Source: Aliiroseovarius halocynthiae
Lineage (GTDB): Bacteria; Pseudomonadota; Alphaproteobacteria; Rhodobacterales; Rhodobacteraceae
Assembly (NCBI RefSeq): GCF_007004645.1
Contig: NZ_ML660019.1
Coordinates: 265,295 to 329,294, forward strand
Length of the DNA: 64,000 nucleotides
Direction of reading: 5' to 3'
Part shown: piece after piece, positions 51,970 through 61,760 of the stretch
Position numbering within the stretch: position 1 is the stretch's first letter
Layout of the letters: each line of letters begins with the position of its first letter
Notes under the pieces: generated by a model
What the model was told of the DNA's origin: nothing
The model's database searches: none
Seen by the model: the letters and a program-made list of their open reading frames with translations, nothing else
Made by a program: the position numbers and the translations under genes

Positions 51970-53199
51970 ATGAGATTACAATATGCGCTGATTGCGATCG
52001 CTATCCCTGTGCTCGCCGTATTCATATTTGGAAAAGATGAGATCACGTTGGAGACGTTTCCCGACGACATCGACATTTCAACAACCCAAACCGGCGTTGT
52101 ACCCTTCCCCAAGGGAACGCCCGCGATATATACGAATGTCTTTTCCAAATACACAAAAGTCGTTGCTCCGAATGGTAAACCCATTCACATCCTGATTGAG
52201 GATGGCTGGACGGATGCGCAGGCTGTAAAGGGGCGCAACGTTCTGGAGCACTATTTAACCAGCGTTCCCGGATTACAGTACGGCAGCGACAAATCTGCTG
52301 TGGCCAACAGTATCGCAGATCAAGGCGCGGCGCTCATTTTTGCCAACAACTGGGATTCGATGGAAACTGCAGGAATGCGTGCGGTGTTTGATGCTTTCGG
52401 TGGCAAAGTTCAAAATCAACACGCAAACGAAATCACCGTTGAGGGCAGTAAAGATTATCTGGAGCACAAAACAAGGGATGCCTCATGGGAGGAAATTTTC
52501 CATTTCGTACATGATTACGGGATAAAACCCGTGCTGCCAGAATACCAAAAAGAGATTGAAGCGGCAGAAGATGCAGCGACCGCAAGAGGGTTCCTTGGAT
52601 GGCCGAGATCAGAGCCGGACAACTATCCTAATGAGTATTACATTTGTGTTTACGACAATTATCTTAACCTGTGGAAGGCCAAACCAAAGGTCTACGAGGG
52701 GAAAATCTTGACCCCGGCAGATGTTCCTGAGGGCAAGAGCCATTTCTCGGCTTATCCGCTCGCAGACTCCCGGGAAGGCGTTCAAGAGAACGACCCCCTT
52801 GGATATGCAATGATTGAAAAATTCCTGCCCCCTTACATTACATTCACGGCAGCGTTACCCGCGGATTTCAACGATGTATTTTGGCTGAGGTTCCACCCAG
52901 ACAAAATCTACACCCACAAATCGCAATTCCTAAAGGACATCACCTTGACCGGTGGAAATGACTCAGGCGTCGTTGGAAACCAGTACGACAATGTCTTTAC
53001 CGGAAACGCTGGGAACAACGCATTTGACGGAGGTCTGGGCAACGATGTCGTTGTTTTTTCTGGCCCTCGCAGTGAGTATGAAATTACAACTGTGCAAGAT
53101 CAAACGACTGTTCACGACACAACAGGCGGTCGCGATGGGACCGATATTTTGACCGGTGTGGAACGCATTCAATTTTCTGACGAAGCGCTTGAACTATAA
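51970..53199 (+). CDS. Secreted protein with RTX-like C-terminus
   Basis: I do not recognise the main body of this 409-residue protein. It has an N-terminal hydrophobic segment (about 4-20) that can act as a signal or anchor. Near the end it has one glycine/aspartate repeat of RTX type (GGLGNDVVVF, about 354-363) and the DILTGVERIQFSD ending common to calcium-binding secreted proteins. Residues 174-178 read EEIFH, like a zinc-protease HExxH with the first histidine lost. The gene is AT-richer than its neighbours, which suggests transfer. No type I secretion genes are near. Confidence 0.7.
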   Translation: MRLQYALIAIAIPVLAVFIFGKDEITLETFPDDIDISTTQTGVVPFPKGTPAIYTNVFSKYTKVVAPNGKPIHILIEDGWTDAQAVKGRNVLEHYLTSVPGLQYGSDKSAVANSIADQGAALIFANNWDSMETAGMRAVFDAFGGKVQNQHANEITVEGSKDYLEHKTRDASWEEIFHFVHDYGIKPVLPEYQKEIEAAEDAATARGFLGWPRSEPDNYPNEYYICVYDNYLNLWKAKPKVYEGKILTPADVPEGKSHFSAYPLADSREGVQENDPLGYAMIEKFLPPYITFTAALPADFNDVFWLRFHPDKIYTHKSQFLKDITLTGGNDSGVVGNQYDNVFTGNAGNNAFDGGLGNDVVVFSGPRSEYEITTVQDQTTVHDTTGGRDGTDILTGVERIQFSDEALEL

Positions 53200-53520
53200 A
53201 ACCGATGTGGTGAACCATGGGAACTGACTTGACCCAAAGTCAGGCCCATGCCTTTGAAGCAGAGTATGATTGTTCTACTGCATTCTGGCAAAAATCCCAG
53301 AGTGCAGTGTTCGGCGATTGACGACGTAGGTCGCATGACTATTTTTCTTTGATTACCAATTAACGCATTCGCGGAAGTACTCTGACTCAATTGTTGTGAG
53401 CATTGGGTGGTTATCAGACACAATTCGCGCCAAAGCCTAGGCCGTTTGCTCAGCTGTGCAAAGTCTGCCATCTGCGGATTGCTGCCACAGAGGCCGGGCG
53501 CGGCATCTGTCGCTATGGGC
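53200..53520. other. Gap after RTX-like gene
   Basis: This 321-base gap has no supported gene. A minus-strand frame of 100 codons covers most of it, but its sequence is compositionally odd and has no ribosome binding site. The GC content recovers towards the FAD-linked dehydrogenase. Confidence 0.4.
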
Positions 53521-54960
53521 TCAAAGCTGACCTGCTCTGAAAATCACTTCCCCGCAATTAGGCAACACCTTCCCCGGATTCATGATCCCCTTCGGGTCAA
53601 GTGCCTGTTTGATCTGGTGCATGACCGCCAGCGCAACCGGATCTTTGCGCCGCTGCATTGACTGGAGCTTGCTAACGCCGATCCCATGCTCGGCCGAGAA
53701 GCTGCCGCCCAGATTGCGAACCACATCTTCGACCAACTCCATCACGGGATCGCAAAGTGCTGGGGTGCTGGGATAGACATTGTAGTGAATGTTACCATCG
53801 CCCAGATGCGCAACCTCAAGCGTTTCGGCGCCGGGGTCCAGCTGGATCAACTCGGCTTTCATACGTGTCAGGAACGGCTCGACCTGATCCAGTGGTAGGG
53901 AAATATCGTTGTTCACAAGTGGATTACGGGAAAGGCAGACCTCGGCGGCGGCTTCGCGGCGGGTCCACATCTGACTGCGTTGAGTGTCGTTCTGGGCGAT
54001 GACCGCATCTTGGATCTGCCCAGCCTCGATCGCCTCGGCCAGGATGTTTTCGAAGGTTGCATCCAGCGGCAGGCTGCCATCGGGGCCGGGCAGGGCATCC
54101 TTTGGCGCGGTCGAGGCGATTTCGGCAAGAATGGTCATGTTGGGTTCGGTGCCAAAGACGGGATTCAAACCCTCAAGATGCGTGTGAATTGCGGACATGT
54201 AATGCGCGGGCATGTATTCGAAGGCTTCAACCGCACCGCCCGTGGCCTTTTGCAGTCGGTTCAGAACCGAAAGCGCATCGGTCAGAGTGTCCAGCGCCAA
54301 AAGTGCGGTGGCGCGGGCGGCGGGGGCGGGGACAAGTTTCAGCACTGCGCCGGTGATTACAGCCAGCGTGCCCTCGGACCCAATCAGAAGGTTGCGCAGG
54401 TCATAGCCGGAATTGTCTTTGTGCAGCTCGCTCATCAGATCCAGCACGCGGCCATCGGGCAAGACGGCCTCGATCCCGATGCACAACGCGCGGGTATTGC
54501 CGAATTTCAGAACATTGGACCCGCCCGCATTGGTCGCAAGCATCCCCGCAATCATGCACGAGCCTTGCGCGCCGAAGGTCATGGGAAAGCGCAATCCATG
54601 CTCGGCCACCGCATGATGCAGGCTTTCCAGCACCACGCCCCCGTCGACGATTGCCAACCGTGCGTCAGGCTTGATCTGGCGGATCTTGTTTAGCCGGGTC
54701 AGCGACAGCATCACGCTGCCCTCGGGCGCATGGGCACCGCCTGCCAGACCGGTATGGCCTGACACAGGCACGACCGGGGTGCCTGTGTCATTGGCCAGCG
54801 CCATGATGCGAGATACCTCGTCCACCGATGCAGGTCGCAGAACGGCAAGGGGCGTGTTTTCATACTTGCCGATCCAGTCTGTTGCGAACCCCGCCGTATC
54901 AGACCCGGTCAAAACATGGTCCGGTCCAATGATGTTGCGTAGGCTGTCGAGAATGTCCAT
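53521..54960 (-). CDS. FAD-linked 2-hydroxyacid dehydrogenase (GlcD/D-LDH type)
   Basis: This 479-residue flavoprotein has an FAD-binding PCMH domain (VVPVSGHTGLAGGAH near residue 70) and a C-terminal FAD-oxidase domain with GDGNIHYN and SAEHGIG. These mark the GlcD/D-lactate dehydrogenase family, which oxidises D-2-hydroxyacids with electrons passed to quinones. GlcE and GlcF partners are absent, so a single-subunit D-lactate or D-2-hydroxyglutarate-type enzyme is likely. ATG 54960 gives the family N-terminus. Confidence 0.9.
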   Translation of the reverse strand: MDILDSLRNIIGPDHVLTGSDTAGFATDWIGKYENTPLAVLRPASVDEVSRIMALANDTGTPVVPVSGHTGLAGGAHAPEGSVMLSLTRLNKIRQIKPDARLAIVDGGVVLESLHHAVAEHGLRFPMTFGAQGSCMIAGMLATNAGGSNVLKFGNTRALCIGIEAVLPDGRVLDLMSELHKDNSGYDLRNLLIGSEGTLAVITGAVLKLVPAPAARATALLALDTLTDALSVLNRLQKATGGAVEAFEYMPAHYMSAIHTHLEGLNPVFGTEPNMTILAEIASTAPKDALPGPDGSLPLDATFENILAEAIEAGQIQDAVIAQNDTQRSQMWTRREAAAEVCLSRNPLVNNDISLPLDQVEPFLTRMKAELIQLDPGAETLEVAHLGDGNIHYNVYPSTPALCDPVMELVEDVVRNLGGSFSAEHGIGVSKLQSMQRRKDPVALAVMHQIKQALDPKGIMNPGKVLPNCGEVIFRAGQL

Positions 54961-55035
54961 GAAATGTCCCTTGGGATATGCGTGACTTGGAATTGGCAAG
55001 GTGCTAGCGATAACTTCTAGTTTCATCTGTGCGCC

Positions 55036-56511
55036 ATGCCAAGAAGGAGAGCCCCCCTTGCCATTGATCAGGGCACAACGTCGTCCCGCGCGATTTTGTT
55101 TGACGGGGATATGCGGCCAAGTCGCGTTGCGCAAAAGGAATTTACCCAGCATTTTCCAGCCTCGGGCTGGGTCGAGCATGACCCCGAGGAAATCTGGGAA
55201 TCGGTATGCGCCACGTGCCTTGAGGCTGCCGAAGGGCAAGAGGTCGCGGCGATCGGTATCACCAACCAGCGTGAAACCACATTGGTTTGGGACCGCGCAA
55301 CAGGCGCGCCTGTTTACAACGCTATTGTCTGGCAGGATCGCCGTACCGCACAGACCTGCGTCGATCTGAAAGCCGCAGGGCACGAGGGCATGGTGACGGA
55401 TCGCACGGGGCTTTTGCTGGATCCGTATTTCTCGGCCACAAAGTTGGCGTGGATTTTGGACAACGTGGACGGTGCGCGCGCCAAGGCAGAAGCCGGAGAG
55501 CTGGCCTTTGGTACCGTGGATACCTTCCTGATCTGGCGCCTGACAGATGGCGCATCGCATGTAACCGATGCGACGAATGCCGCGCGGACGATGTTATATG
55601 ACATCAAGAAAGGTGCGTGGGCTGCGGATATTTGTGCTCTGCTGAATATTCCGATGAACATGCTGCCCGAAGTGCGCGATTGCGCGTCTGATTTCGGGGT
55701 GACGGATTTGATGGGTTCGCCCGTGCCCATTCTGGGCGTGGCGGGTGACCAACAGGCAGCGACGATTGGGCAGGCCTGTTTCCAGCCGGGAATGCTGAAA
55801 TCCACCTATGGCACGGGCTGCTTTGCCCTTTTGAACACGGGCGATACACCGGTGGCGTCAAAAAACCGTTTGCTGACCACCATTGCCTATCAACTGAATG
55901 GCAAACCGACCTACGCGCTTGAAGGCTCGATCTTCATCGCCGGGGCAGCGGTGCAATGGCTGCGCGATGGGCTGGGCATCATCGACAATGCGGCCGAGAC
56001 GACGGCGCTGGCAGATGCAGCCGATCCCGAACAAGAGGTGATTTTGGTCCCCGCCTTCACCGGCATGGGTGCGCCATACTGGGATGCAGAATGCCGTGGT
56101 GCGGTGTTCGGCCTGACCCGAGGATCCGGGCCCAAGGAATTCGCCCGCGCAGCGCTTGAGGCTGTGGGTTTCCAGACCCGCGATCTGCTTGAAGCGATGC
56201 AGGCTGATATGGGCAATGCGAGTGAAACCGTGTTGCGCGTGGATGGGGGTATGGCGGCGTCAGACTGGGCAATGCAATTCTTGGCAGACATCAACGGCGC
56301 GACGGTGGATCGCCCAACGGTTCTGGAAACTACAGCGTTGGGTGCTGCATGGCTGGCTGGCATGAAAGCCGGAGTTTACCCCGATCAGACCGGGTTCGCC
56401 GACACTTGGGCGCTAGAGCGCAGCTTTGCCCCGCAGATGGATGACGGCACCCGCACGCGTCGCTATGCGGGGTGGAAAGATGCAGTGTCGCGTACGCTTA
56501 GTCGCGCTTAG
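55036..56511 (+). CDS. glpK: Glycerol kinase
   Basis: This 491-residue kinase phosphorylates glycerol. The FGGY family shows [13 protein letters not shown] near the start, [10 protein letters not shown] near residue 75 and [15 protein letters not shown] in the C-terminal half. A Shine-Dalgarno-like AAGGAG lies inside codons 3-5, but no better in-frame start exists beyond ATG 55036. It is divergent from the flavin dehydrogenase with 75 bases between starts. No glpF or glpD is in the window. Confidence 0.95.
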   Translation: MPRRRAPLAIDQGTTSSRAILFDGDMRPSRVAQKEFTQHFPASGWVEHDPEEIWESVCATCLEAAEGQEVAAIGITNQRETTLVWDRATGAPVYNAIVWQDRRTAQTCVDLKAAGHEGMVTDRTGLLLDPYFSATKLAWILDNVDGARAKAEAGELAFGTVDTFLIWRLTDGASHVTDATNAARTMLYDIKKGAWAADICALLNIPMNMLPEVRDCASDFGVTDLMGSPVPILGVAGDQQAATIGQACFQPGMLKSTYGTGCFALLNTGDTPVASKNRLLTTIAYQLNGKPTYALEGSIFIAGAAVQWLRDGLGIIDNAAETTALADAADPEQEVILVPAFTGMGAPYWDAECRGAVFGLTRGSGPKEFARAALEAVGFQTRDLLEAMQADMGNASETVLRVDGGMAASDWAMQFLADINGATVDRPTVLETTALGAAWLAGMKAGVYPDQTGFADTWALERSFAPQMDDGTRTRRYAGWKDAVSRTLSRA

Positions 56512-56749
56512 GTTCCGACCGATAAATCCCTTCGGGCAGGTTCAGCGCGGCAGTCAGGTCGCGCAATTGCGCGGGTGAAAGGGTGATCTTGTGCACCTGA
56601 TCGGTGCGCGGGTCCCATTGTTCCAGTGTCACGCAATCGGCAAAGGCGTTGATGGTTACGTCCTCGTTCAGATGGCGGGTGTCGGAAACCTCGCCTTCGT
56701 CCACAAGGGTAACGACGGTCGAGTCAAATTCGTGTTCGATGGTAAACAT
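56498..56749 (-). CDS. Small hypothetical protein
   Basis: This 83-residue acidic protein has no membrane segment. I know no family for it. The composition ([15 protein letters not shown], then [13 protein letters not shown]) looks like a real soluble protein. Its 3' end overlaps the glpK end by 14 bases on the opposite strand. Confidence 0.6.
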   Translation of the reverse strand: MFTIEHEFDSTVVTLVDEGEVSDTRHLNEDVTINAFADCVTLEQWDPRTDQVHKITLSPAQLRDLTAALNLPEGIYRSEPKRD

Positions 56750-56826
56750 ACTCCAAGTCTAATCGCTTATGCGCCAAAGGCCAGAGTGATCTGGCGAAGC
56801 GAAGGTTGGGCGGCTATACACTTCAG

Positions 56827-57213
56827 ATGGGCAAGACAGACATGCAGCAATTCATCGGGTTCCTGACGGATCGGGGGTCGAAATACGCGGTCTCGGGTGG
56901 GCCGGTTGGCAGCCGCGCAGATGTGAAAGCGTTTCTGAAGACCCTCACGCGTGATAAACGCTATGCCAAAGCCACACATAATACATGGGCGGCGATCCTG
57001 CCCGACGAGGGCGGCGTGAAAGGCGATGATGGCGAGGCTGGCGCGGGGATGGTCATCCTGCGCATGTTGGAACGCGAGGGCGTCACTGGCCACATTATCG
57101 TCGTAACGCGCTGGTTCGGGGGGACCAAACTGGGTGGCGATCGGTTCCGCCGCGTGCAGGACGCGGTAGAGCACTATCTTGAACACGCGACGCTGACGGG
57201 GGACGCATGCTGA
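56827..57213 (+). CDS. IMPACT/YigZ-family protein
   Basis: This protein of about 128 residues has the conserved ATHNTWAAILPDE, DDGEAGAGM and VTRWFGGTKLGGDR segments of the YigZ/IMPACT family N-terminal domain. In other bacteria YigZ is linked to translation control, but the mechanism is unsettled. The C-terminal YigZ domain is missing, so this is a short form. Starts at 56827 or 56842 are possible. It overlaps dgkA by seven bases. Confidence 0.85.
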   Translation: MGKTDMQQFIGFLTDRGSKYAVSGGPVGSRADVKAFLKTLTRDKRYAKATHNTWAAILPDEGGVKGDDGEAGAGMVILRMLEREGVTGHIIVVTRWFGGTKLGGDRFRRVQDAVEHYLEHATLTGDAC

Positions 57214-57560
57214 AAGCTTTGTGGCAACGGTTCTGGCTAAGATGCATCTGGTCCTGGGCCGGATGGCGCGCCGCATGGCGAACCGAGCCGTCCCTTTGGC
57301 AATGGACCATTGTCTGCGTGATCTCGTGTTCCGCGGCGTTGTGGATGGATTTGACCCGCGGTGAAACCGCGTTGCTTTTGGCGCTAAGCCTGCTGGTTGT
57401 GGCGTCAGAGCTGATCAACACGGCGATTGAGCGCACCGTCGATCTGGTGACCCGCGAACAGCACGATCTTGCGCGCGAAGCTAAAGATACGGCCAGCGCC
57501 TTTGTCGCGCTGACTGCACTTGCTGGCGGTGTTGCGTGGGCGGCGGTTCTGTTCGGCTGA
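57207..57560 (+). CDS. dgkA: Diacylglycerol kinase
   Basis: This 117-residue protein has three membrane helices. The DgkA motif EATLINTAIERTVDL (here SELINTAIERTVDL) and AREAKDTASAFV mark the small integral diacylglycerol kinases that recycle diacylglycerol in the inner membrane. It starts inside the end of the IMPACT gene. It converges on the CII-like regulator by one base. Confidence 0.93.
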   Translation: MLKALWQRFWLRCIWSWAGWRAAWRTEPSLWQWTIVCVISCSAALWMDLTRGETALLLALSLLVVASELINTAIERTVDLVTREQHDLAREAKDTASAFVALTALAGGVAWAAVLFG

Positions 57561-58028
57561 TCAGACCTGACCGTTCCCGGACTCTTCTTCCAGATGCAGC
57601 TTCATGTCGATCAGTACATGCTGAAGCGCCAGCGTTTCGCGCAGCAGACGCTTGGCTTCGTTGATCGTGATGATCCCGTCTTCAATCGACTGCTGGTATT
57701 CCGCCATCAGCATCGCAAACCGCTGAGACAGCGCAATCACATCGCTGTTCACGCCGCCCTCGGGCGAATTCTTGCGTTCTGCATCATAGGAAATGGTGAT
57801 CCCTTGAAGCTCGGCCAATGCGCTGGTCACATGGGGATAGCGCGAAGCCTCTTCCAATGCGGCGACCGCGTCGATGGGCATGAAGCGGTCCGCATGTTCT
57901 TCGCTGTCTGAATAATATCGGCCCAGAGTGGCCTTAGACTTTCCGGTGGCCGCACAGGCTGCTTCCAGCCCGACATCCTTCACCAGCGCCTCGGTGTGTT
58001 TCTTCAGATAGCTTCCAACGCGCGCCAT
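57561..58028 (-). CDS. CII-like phage-type regulator
   Basis: This 155-residue protein begins MARVGSYLKKHTEALV. A helix-turn-helix-like ACAATGKSKATLGRYYSD follows near residues 25-42, which resembles the CII/CP76 regulator family of phages that also occurs as a chromosomal gene in Rhodobacterales. The C-terminal half is helical. ATG 58028 is chosen over an upstream extension. Three direct repeats lie about 100-145 bases upstream and may be its binding sites. Confidence 0.7.
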   Translation of the reverse strand: MARVGSYLKKHTEALVKDVGLEAACAATGKSKATLGRYYSDSEEHADRFMPIDAVAALEEASRYPHVTSALAELQGITISYDAERKNSPEGGVNSDVIALSQRFAMLMAEYQQSIEDGIITINEAKRLLRETLALQHVLIDMKLHLEEESGNGQV

Positions 58029-58433
58029 ACTCAAACCCCCTTGTCTTCCCCGCATACGTGTGGGGAATTTCATATCTCTTTTCCCATTATTTTCCCCCTA
58101 AGGGAATGCCCTAATTGAAGAGTAACGAGTGACTGTTGCTGTTTGCGAGTGACCAATTTCGTTGACGAGTGCCCGATACATGGTGTGTCGGAAGGAAAAT
58201 GCCTGCGGCTGCAATTCCGTAGGGTGCAGGTGAGGGGGCTGCACGAGAGAGCGAGGCTTGATGTGTTTAACCAGTGCGACGGTTGTATCCATCCCGGGGC
58301 GTTTGCCCATCGGCCGTATGTTGTTTTCGTGCTCGCTTTCTCCTTTTTGTGCCGCAAAATTCTGTTGCTGAACCTGCAAAATATCGCAAAACGAACGGTT
58401 GAACCCGACGGGCTGGCCGCGTAATTCAAGGGC
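58029..58433. other. Gap between CII-like regulator and tdk
   Basis: This 405-base region is mostly noncoding. It holds the 20-bp-period repeats at 58126-58173, then AT-rich sequence before tdk. No known RNA is recognised. Confidence 0.4.
58126..58173. repeat. Three direct repeats with 20-bp period
   Basis: CGAGTGAC starts at 58126 and 58146, and CGAGTGCC at 58166, each exactly 20 bases apart, about two helical turns. This spacing suits a protein bound on one face of the DNA, such as the regulator encoded downstream on the minus strand. Confidence 0.7.
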
Positions 58434-59015
58434 ATGGCAAAGCTCTATTTTCACTATTCGACCATGAACGCAGGGAAATCGACCCTGCTTTTGCAAGCCA
58501 GTCACAACTATCGTGAACGGGGCATGCAGACCTATCTGATCACCGCGCAGTTCGACAATCGAGCGGGCGATGCGCGGATTGGCAGTCGAATTGGTATCGG
58601 CGCCGAGGCAGACACGTTTGCCGAGGGCGAAGATCTGTTCCAGAAGATCGAGGCCCGGCTTGCAGAAGGCCCATGTACCTGCGTGTTTATTGACGAGGCG
58701 CAATTCCTAAGCGGCGATCAGGTCTGGCAGTTGGCCCGCGTGGTGGATGATTTGGGTGTGCCGATCATGTGCTATGGGTTGCGCTTAGATTTTCAGGGAA
58801 AGCTGTTTCCGGGATCTGCTGCGCTGTTGGCGCTGGCAGATGAAATGCGCGAGGTGCGCACGATTTGCCACTGCGGGAAGAAAGCCACAATGGTGGTGCG
58901 TCAAGACGATCAGGGTCGCGTGCTGACGGATGGCGATCAGGTGCAGATCGGCGGGAACGAGACCTATGTCTCGCTCTGCCGCCGGCACTGGCGCGAAGCG
59001 ATGGGCGATCTGTAA
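58434..59015 (+). CDS. tdk: Thymidine kinase
   Basis: This 193-residue type II thymidine kinase phosphorylates thymidine in the salvage pathway. The P-loop is YSTMNAGKST, DEAQF marks the second ATP motif, and CHCGKKA and CRRHW give the zinc-ribbon cysteines. AAGGGC precedes the ATG. Confidence 0.95.
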   Translation: MAKLYFHYSTMNAGKSTLLLQASHNYRERGMQTYLITAQFDNRAGDARIGSRIGIGAEADTFAEGEDLFQKIEARLAEGPCTCVFIDEAQFLSGDQVWQLARVVDDLGVPIMCYGLRLDFQGKLFPGSAALLALADEMREVRTICHCGKKATMVVRQDDQGRVLTDGDQVQIGGNETYVSLCRRHWREAMGDL

Positions 59016-59053
59016 CCGCGCTTAGGGGCGTGTTGGCTTGAAAACCAAGCTCG

Positions 59054-60004
59054 CTAGACGGAGGTTGGCAGCGGTTTTCCCTGCGCGAACGCGTCGATAT
59101 TATCCATCGCAAGCATGCCCATATCGGTGCGTACTTCCAATGTGGCTGTGCCCAGATGGGGCAGCAAGGTTACGTCCTCGCGATCGGTAAGCGCTTTCGG
59201 CACTTCGGGTTCGAACTCATAGACATCCAATCCGGCACCGGTGATTTGCCCTTCTTCTAGCGCGGTGATCAGGGCGGCCTCGTCGACAATTTCACCTCGG
59301 GCGATGTTGATCAGGATCGCATGAGGCGGCATTGCATCGAACGTGGCTTTGTCAATCAAATGGCGTGTGCTTGGTCCGCCGGGAAGGGCCAGTACAAGAA
59401 TGTCAGCGGCACGGGCGACGTCCTTGATGCTGGTAAGTTGTTGTGCGGGAAGGTCTGGCGATTTGGTCGAGCGGTTGTAGAACACAACGTTCATTCCAAA
59501 GCCGAAATGGCAGCGCATCGCGATGGCCTCGCCGATGCGTCCCATGCCGATGATGCCAACGGTTTTACCGGACACGTGCTGCCCAAGAAGCTGGGTGGGA
59601 TGCCAGCCTTCCCATGCGCCGCTGCGCAGCATCCGCTCGCCTTCGCCCGCACGTCGGGCGGTCATCAGAATCAGGGTCATCGCCGTGTCTGCGGTTGCGT
59701 CGGTGACAGCGCCTGGGGTGTTTGTAACCAGAAGTCCGTGCGCCTTGGCAGCGTCCACATCGATATGGTTGTACCCGACCCCGAAATTCGCCAACAGACG
59801 TGCGCGGATCGGTCCAGCGCTATCAAAAATACTGGCTGAGTAGATGTCCCCCAATGTGGGCAGGACGATGTCATAGTCCCGCAGGCTTGCTGTCATTTCA
59901 CGGGGAGTCATCGGGGTTGTGATCGACCGCACGGTGGTGTCATAGGCACCGCGAGCGCGGGCCAGAACAGCATCGGGAAGCGGGCGTGTGATGAACAGTT
60001 TCAT
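59054..60004 (-). CDS. D-2-hydroxyacid dehydrogenase, glyoxylate reductase-like
   Basis: This 316-residue NAD(P)-dependent enzyme begins MKLFITRPLP. The Rossmann motif is GIIGMGRIGEAIA. The catalytic arginine is in NIARGEIVDE, the glutamate in YEFEP and the histidine in LPHLGTATLEVR. It fits glyoxylate/hydroxypyruvate reductase or D-glycerate dehydrogenase. ATG 60004 overlaps the stop of the CsaA-like gene, so the two are coupled. Confidence 0.9.
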   Translation of the reverse strand: MKLFITRPLPDAVLARARGAYDTTVRSITTPMTPREMTASLRDYDIVLPTLGDIYSASIFDSAGPIRARLLANFGVGYNHIDVDAAKAHGLLVTNTPGAVTDATADTAMTLILMTARRAGEGERMLRSGAWEGWHPTQLLGQHVSGKTVGIIGMGRIGEAIAMRCHFGFGMNVVFYNRSTKSPDLPAQQLTSIKDVARAADILVLALPGGPSTRHLIDKATFDAMPPHAILINIARGEIVDEAALITALEEGQITGAGLDVYEFEPEVPKALTDREDVTLLPHLGTATLEVRTDMGMLAMDNIDAFAQGKPLPTSV

Positions 60005-60342
60005 CAGCACATCCGCGCGCCGTTGGGGACCGAGTGATCTGGGCCAAGAAGAACGACGCCGTCATCCGCGTCATGCAGACCCAGCACCAGAACCTCGCTG
60101 CGCATCGGGCCAATCTGGCGGGGTGGGAAGTTCACGACCGCAATCACAGCTTTCCCGACCAGCATGTCGGGGCTGTAATGCGCAGTGATCTGGGCCGAGC
60201 TTTTCTTCTCACCAATCTCGTCCCCGAAATCGACCCACAGTTTGATCGCCGGCTTACGGGCTTCTGGGAAGGGTTCGGCGCGGGTGATGGTGCCTTTGCG
60301 GATGTCGACTTTCATGAAGTCGTCAAAAGTAATCTCAGCCAT
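60004..60342 (-). CDS. CsaA-like tRNA-binding protein
   Basis: This 112-residue protein is an OB-fold tRNA-binding domain, with FMKVDIRKGTI at the start, VDFGDEIGEKKSSAQIT in the middle and VNFPPRQIGPMRSEVLVLG near the end. CsaA acts as a secretion chaperone in some bacteria, and others bind tRNA. The start at 60342 (MAEITF) is inside the end of proC, so proC-CsaA-dehydrogenase form one transcript. Confidence 0.9.
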   Translation of the reverse strand: MAEITFDDFMKVDIRKGTITRAEPFPEARKPAIKLWVDFGDEIGEKKSSAQITAHYSPDMLVGKAVIAVVNFPPRQIGPMRSEVLVLGLHDADDGVVLLGPDHSVPNGARMC

Positions 60343-61150
60343 TGGCAAGCTCCTTTGAACGGTCCGCAGCGGCTTTGACCGCGCGGGCGAGAAGATCGGG
60401 AAAACCCGTGGTTTCGTCCATCAGGACAGATAGGGCAGCGGCGGTGGTGCCGCCCGGACTGGTGACATTCACGCGCAACTGGGCGGGATCTTCGTCGGCC
60501 GCTTCCGCCAATGCGCCCGCTCCGCCCACCGTGGCTTTGGCCAGTTGCAGGGCCAGCGCTTCGGGCAGTCCCTGTCGGACCCCCGCTGCGGCGAGCGCCT
60601 CGATCAAATGAAAGACATAAGCGGGGCCGGATCCCGAGACCGCAGTGACGGCATCCATTTGGTGCTCACCTTCCAAGCGGACGACCTGTCCGACAGCGGA
60701 CAAAAGCGCGGTGGCCAGCGACAGATGCGCGTCGGGTGCATGATCATTGCCGCAAATCGCGGTAATTCCGCGCCCGATGGCGGCGGGCGTATTGGGCATC
60801 GCGCGGATGATGGGGGTCTTGTCACCGAGCATGCCTTCATAGGCTGAAATCGGAGTGCCCGCCGCGACAGACAGAAACAGGGTCGTGCCATTACCAAGCG
60901 CTTTCAGCGACGGAAGCGCCCTGGCCATCATTTGCGGCTTCACGGCGATCAATACGATGGCGGGATTTTCGGGAATCTGCGTGTTCAGGTTCAGCCCGTC
61001 CAGCGATTTCAACCAATCTGACGGGTAGGGGTCATTTACCCAAACTGAACTGGTTGGCAGCCCGTCTGATAACCAGCCCTCTAACATGGCCGATCCCATC
61101 TTGCCGCAGCCCAACAGCACCAGTCCGCGCGATTTTACCTGATCCATCAT
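60335..61150 (-). CDS. proC: Pyrroline-5-carboxylate reductase
   Basis: This 271-residue enzyme makes proline from pyrroline-5-carboxylate. The NAD(P) motif is LLGCGKMGSAMLEGW, MPNTPAAIGRG follows, and the C-terminal VTSPGGTTAAAL is the family signature. It heads the minus-strand run with the CsaA-like and dehydrogenase genes. Confidence 0.95.
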   Translation of the reverse strand: MMDQVKSRGLVLLGCGKMGSAMLEGWLSDGLPTSSVWVNDPYPSDWLKSLDGLNLNTQIPENPAIVLIAVKPQMMARALPSLKALGNGTTLFLSVAAGTPISAYEGMLGDKTPIIRAMPNTPAAIGRGITAICGNDHAPDAHLSLATALLSAVGQVVRLEGEHQMDAVTAVSGSGPAYVFHLIEALAAAGVRQGLPEALALQLAKATVGGAGALAEAADEDPAQLRVNVTSPGGTTAAALSVLMDETTGFPDLLARAVKAAADRSKELANG

Positions 61151-61256
61151 GGTGACGTCCCATCCCGTGTCTATTTGACGTGCGAGATTAGAGCGCAGTG
61201 CGGGCGGTGCAAGCTGAAACCGCGCCCGAGCGTGGGGCGCGCGTGAGTATACGGTA

Positions 61257-61760
61257 TTATGCGCGGCCGTAGGCTTCGGCGATGGCGACCTGAAGGGCGT
61301 CCTCGACGCTGCGATCTGTCCATGCGACCAGCTGGAATGCTGGATAGAACCGTTCCGAAGCCGATACGGCCGAGGCGATCAGCCGGTCGATTTGTTCAGG
61401 CGCTGCAAACTGTCCGCCTGTCAGAGGCAGGCCATAGCGCCAGACCATCAGGCGTTGTTCTTCCCAATAGGTGAAAGCACCGGTCCAGCACTGGTCGTTA
61501 ATACGGTTCAGCGCGTCATATATCCGCGGCATGCTGTCTTCTGGCGGCTCCATTTCGAAGGTGCAGATCAGACGCAGGGTTTCGTCATAGGGCGACCAGG
61601 CCAATGTGATCGAATAGGTGCGCCACTGGCCTTCAACCGCCATGGCTATCTGGTCTTCGGCGACGCGGTCAAATTCCCATGCGTGATGTTCCGCGATGGT
61701 TTCTACGATGTCGATCGGGTGAAGATCTTCGCTTTCGATGTACTGCTCGGTTGCGGCCAT
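61257..61760 (-). CDS. YbjN-domain protein
   Basis: This 167-residue protein has the YbjN fold pattern, with HHAWEFDRVAEDQIAMAVEG and SITLAWSPYDETLRLICTFEM, and ends near an acidic alanine-rich helix. YbjN relatives are linked to motility and stress responses, but the mechanism is unknown. ATG 61760 gives the family N-terminus (MAATEQYIESEDLHP). It is divergent from lolC. Confidence 0.82.
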   Translation of the reverse strand: MAATEQYIESEDLHPIDIVETIAEHHAWEFDRVAEDQIAMAVEGQWRTYSITLAWSPYDETLRLICTFEMEPPEDSMPRIYDALNRINDQCWTGAFTYWEEQRLMVWRYGLPLTGGQFAAPEQIDRLIASAVSASERFYPAFQLVAWTDRSVEDALQVAIAEAYGRA

